In this document: positions 57,201 through 64,000 of the stretch, in pieces
Layout: each line of letters opens with the position of its first letter
Numbering within the stretch: the first letter of the stretch is position 1
Origin: Luidia sarsii
Taxonomy: Eukaryota; Echinodermata; Asteroidea; Paxillosida; Luidiidae
NCBI GenBank assembly: GCA_949987565.1
Contig: OX465119.1
Span: 12,072,897 to 12,136,896 of the forward strand
Length of the DNA stretch: 64,000 bases
Direction of reading: 5' to 3'
Notes under the pieces: generated by a model
Told to the model about the DNA's origin: nothing
Databases searched by the model: none
The model's input: the letters and a program-made list of their open reading frames with translations, nothing else
Position numbers and translations under genes: made by a program

Positions 57201-60200
57201 TTGTGGTTTCCATTAGAGTGGATCGTCCTCCTCTCCTTCTCGTGTCCCTGGATGGGTTCAGGGCAGATTACATGAGTAGAGGACTCACAACTCACCTCAC
57301 AAGATTGAGTGAGTATACAAGTTTTACTTGAAAGCCCCTTTAAAGCCCCTACACAACATTGGTAAGATCGAAGAACAGAAATGTTCACAGATTTACATGA
57401 AACTTATACAGTTTGAAGATGGTTATAGTAGAAACTTCTCACTGAAATATTTCTGCCTAAAATGTTGTATTTTGGGAGAAATGAGTAAAAGAAATAGTTT
57501 ACGTCTCACCGAGATCTAAACTATTTTTTGGAACAGTACGGCGTTGAAAGCTGCATTTTCGCGAAACAAATAAAGCGAATTTCACGATTTTCTCCTGACT
57601 TGGTTGTCGGATTGAGCTGAAATTTTCACAGGTGTGCTATTTCATGCATATGTTGGATCAGAAAACGTATGGATGCTATTCTTTGATCTCGACCAATGTT
57701 GTGTAGGAGCTTTAAAAAAAAGTGCTATAAAAACCGAAGTTGCATACTTGGCAGTTGTATAATTGTACATTTTACTTGAGTCACAAATTATCGAGTCGGT
57801 TTTGGGAGAGTTTTTGGGGATAATGTGCAACAGCGAACTATAGTCCAAAAGGCGTGACACTATGTATCAAGTGTATGTACAGGCATTGCACACCATGCAT
57901 GACAACCTTATGTCATAATTAATAGTTTACAGCACCTTAAGAAAAAGACCATTCAACAGTATAGTCACATCCACAGAGCAAAGACTATAGTTGACAATCT
58001 TGGAAGACCACCAACTGAGGACTGGAAAACTGAAATGGTATTCGCTGATACACAAAACCAGAGTTCTCGGGTTCAAGTCCCAGCCCAGTGAAAATTTCTG
58101 TGGCATTTTTGAAATTTTGTTCAAAGGTTCCCAAAATTTTTTTCCCCTTTATTTTCAATGGTGATATACAAAATGTTGCAAACTGCTTACTGACTAAAAT
58201 TATCTGCCTTTGAGAAAGGTCCTGCTAGGATCGAAACGTCAGGCCCACTAAATTGTAAGATTTATTTTCAATGCTTAGTAACAATAGGGAGGTATTCTTT
58301 GTTTGTGCATTTTAGGCGATTGCGGTACCCACGCCCCTTTCATGTTTCCGTCCTTCCCGTCAGTCACCTTCCCAAACCACTACACCATTGCCACGGTACG
58401 TTGAGGTCGAGGTTGGTTTCTCGAGCCCGTCAGGGAGGCATATAAGCGTCACGACGTAAGACACTTAACCACCGTGGCTAAGCTATAAGTGCGCATGCGC
58501 GAAGCCAGGTTTTGCTGAGGCCTCCCGCATTTATTCATTCGTTCATTCATTCATGCATTTCTCGGGTAGTTACAGGCACAAGCACGAGACAACCCTAACC
58601 CTTATCCTAATCCTAACCCTAACTACCCTAATCCTGAACCTAACCCTAATCCTAATCCTAATCCTAACTCTATCAGTAACGCTAACCCAACCCGAACTCT
58701 AATTCTATCCGTAACCATAACCCAAACTGTAGCGCCGTAAGCCTAACCTACGCTGGTTTACAAAACACGTCCTTGTATAGTCCCCACACAATTTACGTGG
58801 TACCAGCATGGCTGAACGACGGTGGTTAAGCGTCATATGTCGGTCCTCTTATATATCTCCGTCAGGCAAAGAAGCGATACGATTGCAATACGGGCGATTC
58901 ACAATAAGTGCGCCCTCAAGAGTTTGGCACGCATTTGCCAATTACAACACACTTTCCAGACGCGCATGGAGTCGACAGATTCCGCACGTTGTGATTGGCC
59001 AACACGTTGCAAACTCTTGAGGGCGCACTATTGTGAATTACCCGTATTGGATCGGGCTAATTAGAACTTAAAGGATTTGTTTTTATGTTTGCTCGGACCT
59101 TCGAAATTACATAGTTGTAAAATAAATGCTTTCTGAAGAAGTGTTAATGTATAATGTTATGGAATAATTATCGACTCCTTGCAGGGAAGATTGTTTCGAT
59201 CCGATCTATCAGTGCAAAGTAAACTTTCACCCTAACACATCAATTTGGTTAGTCTTACTATGAACTGAAAACGTATTTAATTTTGCATCAAATGTAACTA
59301 ATCTATTGACACAAGAGTAGTTGCTTTTTTATTTCTAAAAACTCTTAGAGACAGCTTTGATTACGATATGCTATAAGTAAATTACATTATAATTATATCT
59401 TCATTGTTTCTTATTGTTTACCTTTGGCCAATTCTGTAGGGGCTGTATCCTGAGCACAATGGCCTTATTGGAAATTCTATGTACGACCCCGTGATGGAGG
59501 AGTCGTACTACGTCGGGAGCTCCCAGGCCAAGAACAAAGATTGGTACCACGGAGAACCAGTACGTATCATCAATGGATTCGTGTAATTTCTCACGAGTTG
59601 TACATAGATCTTATGCACAGGCCCATTATTGGTCATGCATTTGTACACGGTTTTTATACGGGCAGTTGGTGATGCGCAGCACCCGGGCCTTTAGTTCATG
59701 GAAAAGATTTACCCATCTAGGAAGTTTTCGAACTATTTGGATGTCTCAGGTGGCGGAGCGCTGGTACGCAAACCAGAGGTCCTAGTGTCCAAAAAACAGT
59801 CCATCCTTGTTTATCTTTGTCGTGCTATGTCAATAGATTGGTTGCACCGGCGGCCATCTTTGGGGCCTAGTCTTTGTTCCTCTTGGATAGGCAAGAGTGA
59901 ACTCTTTGTGCCTGCATTTTCACTGAATTTGAATGACACCAGAAGGCCCAAAGATGGCTGCCGGTGCAAACCATCTATAGGCCTGCATGCACTAAGTTAA
60001 TACCGAGTCTCCAACTTCGAAGAGAGGTGCATCGGGGAATTCACATCCCAGAGAGCATCACATCCCAGCCTGGTCCAGCATCCCACATCCCCTGCCCCCA
60101 CTGTTACGGATATTTCCGTTCAGCCATCTTGTTCAGCCATCTTCCCTGTGGTCATGGTCATCGTCACTCGCGAAGGACAAGCATTAAGTTAATACCCACA

Positions 60201-63200
60201 CTGCACTGAATGGAGAGCTGTACAAAAGGTCTAAAATAATTTCGCTTCTTCCTGTTTTCTTTCACTTATCTTCAGATCTGGAACACTGTAATGAAAAATG
60301 GCCTTCGGTCTGCGTGCTATTTTTGGGTGGGTTCTGATGTGGATGTCCAAGGTAGGTTAAATGAGACTTATTGATTTGCATGGCGGGTGAAACAAGGATA
60401 CTGGGGGTTGCGGTGACATTATGTGTCAGGTCTTTTGACGAAGAGGTATGGTTCCGAAAAGAACCTGAGTAAACACTCATCTCTCGTGTGTTGGAGTGTG
60501 GTGTGTGGCACCGAAAAGAGCCGGTAACTGAACTTTTCGGGCAGTGTGTACTGTGTACTCTGCCCGTCGTCAGAAAAATTGTTATTTCTCTTCAAAGCGT
60601 ATCACGTTCTCTTCAATTGTTCACAGACATGAGGCCAAATTACTACTTCCCGTATGAAGAGTAAGTATCTCGAAGCTTGAATAAAATATCTTGAATGTTG
60701 AATGTTCGTTTGAAAGTTCGATAATAAAACTTGGCATTGAAATATTTAAGGCACCCAAGTGAATATGTATTTATCTTTTTTTTTAATTGAGCAAAGCCTC
60801 ATGGAGCAAATATTTGTGATGACCAATTAATTACGTACCGATTGGTCCACAACAAAACGGTGTTTGAAATTATCGAAGTCAAGAAATTCGCCCTTCAATT
60901 AACAAAGTACGACAGCCGGTTGAATCTGTCTCCTAAAAATATTTGTTTTCTTTTTTTCTCAGCCCCACCACTCCTGAGCAAAGGATTGACATAATACGGG
61001 GACTTCTGCAACTTCCGACAGGGAAGAGGTCGGTTTGATAGATGATTGTACAATCGATCAAAATTGTATTGATAGAAATTATGGAAAATGGTGGAATTGG
61101 TAGAATTCGTAGAAAAGGCAGAATGTTTACTGTCGGTGGAATTAATAGAATTGGTAGAGGTTGTACAATTGGTAGAATATGAAGAATGGTAAAATTTGGT
61201 ACAATGTGTACAAGTTATGGAGTGAGGAGATTAGGTAGAATTTCTTAGATTTGGTAGAATTTCGTAGATTTGGTAGAATTTCTTAGATTTGGTAGAATTT
61301 CTTAGATTTGGTAGAATTTCTTAGATTTGGTAGAATTTCTTAGATTTGGTAGAATTTCTTAGATTTGGTAGAATTTCTTATATTTGGTAGAATTTCTTAG
61401 ATTTGGTAGAATTTCTTATATTTGGTAGAATTTCTTAGATTTGGTAGAATTTCTTATATTAGGTAGAATTTCTTAGATTTGGTAGAATTTCTTAGATTTG
61501 GTAGAATTTCTTAGATTTGGTAGAATTTCTTAGATTTGGTAGAATTTCTTAGATTTGCTAGAATTTCTTAGATTTGCTAGAATTTCTTAAATTTGCTAGA
61601 ATTTTTTAGATTTGCTAGAATTTCTTAGATTTGCTAGAATTATTAAATTTGGTAGAATTTCTTAGATTTGCTAGAATTTCTTAGATTTGCTAAAATTTCT
61701 TAGATTTGCTAGAATTTCTTAGATTTGCTAGAATTTCTTAGATTTGCTAGAATTATTAGATTTGGTAGAATTTCTTAGATTTGGTAGAATTTCTTAGATT
61801 TGCTAGAATTTCTTAGATTTGCTAGAATTTCTTAGATTCGGTAGAATTTCTTAGATTTGGTAGAATTTCGTAAAATTTGGAAGATTTTCGTAAAATTTGA
61901 CAAATTGACAGAAGTCTAGTCGAACTGATAAGGATTGCTTTTATAATTGACAGAATTTTTTTTTAAATCTTACTGCATCGGTAAAATTAATATAATCAAA
62001 TGGAAGTAGTATAGTGCTGTCTCGGTTTCAAATAGTTCTGACCTGGTTATATTATTTCTGGTCGTTCAGTTCAATCAAGCATCGTCAACAAAAGTCGACC
62101 GCTTTTAATGAAATTGGTCTCGTACAAGCCATCTCCTATGGTGCTTACAGAAACATTGGTTCCTCACGTTCCAGGCCAGATTTCATCACTTTGTACTTCA
62201 ACGAGCCGGACCACGAAGCTCATGTGTTTGGACCTAACTCTAAGGAGGTATATTGTCATCCCTGAAATTTACACGGAATAGATCAGAAATCGCCATGAGG
62301 TCAAACAAAATACTGAGTAGATTTGGATTAAGTTGTATCCATGCATGACGAACCTTCTGGTTAAATGGGAACTATTTTTCCCAGACAAACAACTGAAACG
62401 ATCCTTACTGTGAATTTTGAAACTTTTTTTTGATAAATAACAAATAATTTTTTTAAGTGGATGTTGTTTTTTTATATTTATTCAAGTCAAATCAACGAAG
62501 GAAAAACGGTCTTTGAACTACAGAGCTGACTGGGAATTACAGAACAAATAATTATAATCAAAGACAATGATCAAAAGTAACTGCGACGGTTTTTCTTTTA
62601 TGAGTCAAGAAAGGCTTCCTGAAACTGAATCATTCTCCCCCGTAGACGGACAAGAAACTTGAGGAGGTGGACAGCTACATTGCCGACTTGATGGACGCAG
62701 TGCTCGTGTCCAAGATGGAGAGATGCATCAACATCATCATCCTTGCAGACCACGGCATGGCCAACCGCAGTTGCGACCACAGTATCATACTGGGTGACGT
62801 AAGGCCAACCTTGTCTCCTTAGGTCTATCTATCTATTTCCATCAGGTCGGTTTCGGCCCCTGGTGACCATGTTGACAAGTAGCCTCCATGCTGATCTGTC
62901 CTTTGTTGTTCGAATTATCTCTATGGGGGGTCGGCCCACTCTTGCCAGAATGTTGTCCCACCATCTTGTTCTTGGTCTTCCGCGCCCCCCTTTTGCCCTC
63001 CATCTTTCCTTGCATGATCATCTTTTCAAGGCTCTTGCCAGCTCTCATGATATGACCGAAGTAAGTCAATCTACCATTGTCTATGAAGTTCAGAAGAGAT
63101 TTTTTAGTGCACACCACTAAATAGGGGCAAGATGGCGGCCGGGGCTAACTGTCATACTCTATGTAACCCACAACTCTTGAAAGGTCGACACTGCCTTTTT

Positions 63201-63795
63201 GGTGCATACTATTAAATAAGTCCAAGATGGCTGCTTCGTGGTAAATGTCACAGTGTGCACCCATGATTTTTATAAGGAGCCTTAGGAGACCATAATTATT
63301 GTGAAATTAGAAGGTTTGCAGTTTCAGATTACGTTTTTTTCGGCGATGAATGTGGGGGATTCTTCAAAATGTCTGACCACAAATGTCACATGTGACAAAA
63401 CGACTACCGGTATACAGTAGGCCTAAACAGTGCAATTTTGATATCCTCGGGACCTAGCGTACATTCCCGAGGGCAGACTGTCCTTATTTCCATTTTTGAG
63501 AAAGGTTCTGCAAATGTCAGGCCTAAATTAATTTACCAGTTTCCAAGTCAGTATTCAGTTTGCATAATCTTCGTATTGTTCTTTTGAAAATTGAAAACAA
63601 TGAAATTTAAAAACTTAAAATAGATAGCAGAGTGCTTCGTGATATGGCCTTGATTTAAAGACCTCTCATTTATCAGGGGGAATTTTCTTCTTCTTCTTTT
63701 CTCTCTCAAGGAAAATGGCGTCAACTTTCCGACCAGCGAGTACTACAGCAAAAATACAGCCGGTTGTATGATGCGATACACCGCCAAGTCTTCTG
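51212..63795 (+). CDS. ENPP-B: tandem ENPP1/3-type paralogue, 5' fourteen coding exons (partial)
   Basis: Exons 51212-51271, 52182-52253, 52806-52844, 53470-53602, 55251-55308, 57217-57308, 58316-58395, 59440-59559, 60276-60351, 60627-60660, 60963-61028, 62175-62247, 62646-62798 and 63711-63795 give 380 in-frame residues; the rest lies past the window. The ATG at 51212 sits in a strong context (ATCACCATGG) and follows an acceptor near 51199. Residues 1-57 form an acidic cytoplasmic tail, 58-79 a Gly-rich anchor ([13 protein letters not shown]), then a short stalk and the linker WIDTPC...CPAG that in ENPP1 follows the second somatomedin-B domain. Catalytic residues kept: Asp133 (SLDGF), Thr169 (VTFPNH), Asp289/His293 (EPDHEAH), Asp336/His337 (ADHGM). 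Nine consecutive exons (58, 92, 80, 120, 76, 34, 66, 73, 153 nt) equal those of ENPP-A. The pocket segment after SMYD differs strongly (ESYYVGSS against KAFSLSGN). Likely a cell-surface phosphodiesterase; substrate preference may differ. Confidence 0.9.
51918..52022. mobile_element. GACGTTTCGATCC foldback element
   Basis: 'gagggcctgatgttccgatc' and 'ggatcgaaacgtcaggccca' with inner 'gcaagacctttcgcagagtt' and 'ctttgagaaaggtcctgcta'. ENPP-B intron. Confidence 0.85.
52332..52582 (+). mobile_element. MITE with TGTGACCCGGCACA ends (short form, diverged)
   Basis: Left end changed to TGAGACCCGGCACAGCGACA, right GTGCCGGGTCACA. It lies about 80 bp after the ENPP-B donor at 52254. Confidence 0.85.
53915..54215. 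other. Diverged foldback fragments in ENPP-B intron
   Basis: 'ctttgagaaaggtcct' at 53920 and 'gcccggcgtttcgatttcagcaggacct' at 54130 are remnants of the GACGTTTCGATCC family, separated by sequence with 'tttcacaaactgcttaccgac'. The CT-rich stretch 53750-53880 resembles 24170-24400. Confidence 0.5.
55365..55830 (+). repeat. Tandem array of GGTTTGCGGTGACACC-family units
   Basis: Unit 'aggtttgcggtgacaccatgta ... ggctctgaaaagagccggtaacttaacctatggg ... gaaggtttgcatggtggaaataccaagt' repeats about four times (starts near 55378, 55501, 55603 and 55742). Spacing varies from about 100 to 140 bp because of deletions. The element elsewhere is dispersed; here it has become a local tandem. Confidence 0.82.
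56269..56647 (+). repeat. Tandem duplication of about 187 bp
   Basis: 'attacc(t/c)tagattccgcgtta' at 56270 and again at 56457. The copies run to 'gaaagcgggggtgtgatccct' with only small insertions (tata) in the second. Confidence 0.9.
56660..56760 (+). mobile_element. tRNA-derived SINE fragment, + orientation
   Basis: 'gcgtccccacccggcaaaga', 'gagggcaccatctaagagct', 'ggatagctccgatggg'. It stops after the A-box; no B-box. Confidence 0.7.
56858..56996. mobile_element. Short TIR element, CGTAGGAGGGTTAGGGGCA ends
   Basis: Left 'tttcgtaggagggttagggg', right 'cccctaaccctcctacgaaa', near-perfect over about 25 bp; a second inverted pair 'cataaatgg'/'ccatttatg' lies inside. 139 bp in total, one copy in this window. 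Confidence 0.85.
57344..57711. mobile_element. TTAA-flanked MITE, long copy
   Basis: Left AGCCCCTACACAACATTGGT, right CCAATGTTGTGTAGGAGCT, TTAA at 57340-57343 and 57712-57715. Interior shares 'cagatttac', 'acagtttgaagatggt(t/c)ata' and similar words with the copies at 28187 and 50250. It begins 35 bp after the ENPP-B exon ending at 57308. Confidence 0.85.
57985..58140 (+). mobile_element. tRNA-derived SINE with B-box and tail
   Basis: 'gcaaagactatagttgacaa', a diverged A-box region 'ggactggaaaactgaaatgg', B-box GGTTCAAGTCC at 58070-58080 and the full tail 'cagcccagtgaaaatttc' to 'ttgttcaaaggttccc'. Confidence 0.78.
58168..58258 (+). mobile_element. Foldback family, outer motif plus one arm
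   Basis: 'atgttgcaaactgcttactg' then directly 'ctttgagaaaggtcctgcta' and 'ggatcgaaacgtcaggccca'. The left arm has been deleted cleanly between the two, which shows where the element boundary lies. Confidence 0.8.
58580..58740 (+). repeat. Interstitial telomere-like repeat (CCCTAA)n, degenerate
   Basis: 'aaccctaacccttatcctaa', 'tcctaaccctaactacccta', 'acctaaccctaatcctaatc': about 20 units of CCTAA/CCCTAA, complementary to the animal telomere repeat TTAGGG. ENPP-B intron, 200 bp after the exon with the nucleophile threonine. Confidence 0.85.
58886..59049. mobile_element. Short TIR element, GATTCACAATA(A)GTGCGCCC family
   Basis: Left 'caatacgggcgattcacaat', 'agtgcgccctcaagagtttg'; right 'caaactcttgagggcgcact', 'attgtgaattacccgtattg'. 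164 bp with inverted ends of about 45 bp. A half copy lies at 38583. Confidence 0.88.
59832..59981. mobile_element. Short TIR element, GTTGCACCGGCGGCCATCTT ends
   Basis: Left 'attggttgcaccggcggcca' plus 'tctttggggcct'; right 'aggcccaaagatggctgccg' plus 'gtgcaaaccatct'. About 150 bp. Similar 'caagatggcggcc' words at 63128 and 63220 may be remnants. Confidence 0.82.
60395..60575 (+). mobile_element. GGTTTGCGGTGACACC-family element, diverged
   Basis: 'gggggttgcggtgacattat', 'ggttccgaaaagaacctgag' and then a second unit 'gtgtggcaccgaaaagagcc', 'aacttttcgggcagtgtgta'. ENPP-B intron, about 45 bp after the exon ending at 60351. Confidence 0.65.
61226..61880 (+). repeat. 19-bp tandem repeat TTTGGTAGAATTTCTTAGA, about 34 units
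   Basis: Exact 19-bp spacing for most units. Units with TTTGG occupy 61226-61550 and 61755-61880; units with TTTGC dominate 61555-61810. Looser 'ggtagaat' words precede it from 61085. It fills the ENPP-B intron between the exons at 60963 and 62175. Confidence 0.95.
62835..63117 (-). pseudogene. Non-LTR retrotransposon fragment (C-terminal reverse-transcriptase tail)
   Basis: The minus strand encodes '[20 protein letters not shown]' and then '[12 protein letters not shown]', the region C-terminal to the reverse transcriptase in many LINE ORF2 proteins (YFGH...R...LEK...G...GKR). After this the match moves to another frame (WWDNI..., then WRLLVNMVT), showing a frameshift near 62985. Only about 90 codons are left. 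It begins 37 bp after the ENPP-B donor at 62799. Confidence 0.75.
63121..63710. other. ENPP-B intron, mostly unassigned
   Basis: Two loose direct repeats 'taaata(g)ggncaagatgg' at 63119 and 63216, and a worn foldback remnant 'tttgagaaaggttctgcaaatgtcaggcc' at 63496. Nothing else recognised before the exon at 63711. Confidence 0.5.
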
Positions 63796-64000
63796 GTAAG
63801 GGTCTCCGAAGACTGTTTTAGAATTCAACTTCATCTGCTAAATCTTGATCTTGAGCATAAAGGAGAAAAGTGAATGGCTCGAATAGGGTTCGAACCAAGG
63901 ACTTTAGCATATTTTCAAATACTGGTCCATCCTGTTCAAAGGTGATCGTAAGGTTGGCATAGTGGAATTGCATTTTCTTTTTAAGAAGTTGGTTTACTTT

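Overview
This window looks like nuclear DNA from an invertebrate animal. Genes are split into many short exons with GT-AG introns. Exons are GC-rich, while introns and intergenic DNA are AT-rich and crowded with short non-autonomous DNA transposons, tRNA-derived SINEs and satellites. Gene content (RTN4IP1-like oxidoreductase, CYP2-clan P450, ENPP1-3-type ectoenzymes) fits a marine deuterostome such as an echinoderm, hemichordate or cephalochordate, but the sequence alone does not fix the species.

Layout, with all host genes on the + strand: (1) 1085-6672, the last five exons of an RTN4IP1-like NAD(P)H oxidoreductase. (2) 9118-18701, a complete four-exon microsomal cytochrome P450 of 516 aa. 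Its 5.2-kb first intron holds a 5'-truncated chromovirus (Ty3/Gypsy with chromodomain) and a large SINE array. (3) 23097 (tentative start) to 44920, ENPP-A, a type II membrane nucleotide pyrophosphatase/phosphodiesterase with a full catalytic domain and a C-terminal nuclease-like domain (26 coding exons, 845 aa as modelled). (4) 51212 to beyond 63795, ENPP-B, a tandem paralogue whose first 14 coding exons are present; its 3' half lies past the window. Splice phases close exactly across every modelled junction of all four genes.

The two ENPP genes are the functional core. Both predict a short cytoplasmic tail, a glycine-rich transmembrane segment, an extracellular stalk and an ENPP1-type catalytic domain with all metal ligands and the threonine nucleophile. 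Both lack the two somatomedin-B domains that sit between membrane and catalytic domain in vertebrate ENPP1-3. Nine consecutive exons have identical lengths and phases in the two genes, so they arose by gene duplication. ENPP-B has diverged in the segment expected to line the nucleotide pocket.

The rest is dominated by repeats that can be defined here from copies compared with each other: a CACTA-like MITE with 3-bp target duplications; a MITE with TGTGACCCGGCACA ends in short and long forms; a TTAA-flanked MITE; a foldback element built on a 'GACGTTTCGATCCTAGCAGG' arm; an element with nested inverted repeats ending in GGAAGGTTTGCGGTG; and a tRNA-derived SINE whose A-box module has amplified in tandem (75-76-bp units, 5 and 8 copies). 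Several intronic satellites are also present, including a 44-bp monomer array with 88-bp higher-order alternation and a 19-bp array. I found no convincing new enzymatic system. The most novel items are the SINE A-box arrays, the SMB-less ENPP pair and the P450 with altered I-helix and heme-loop residues.
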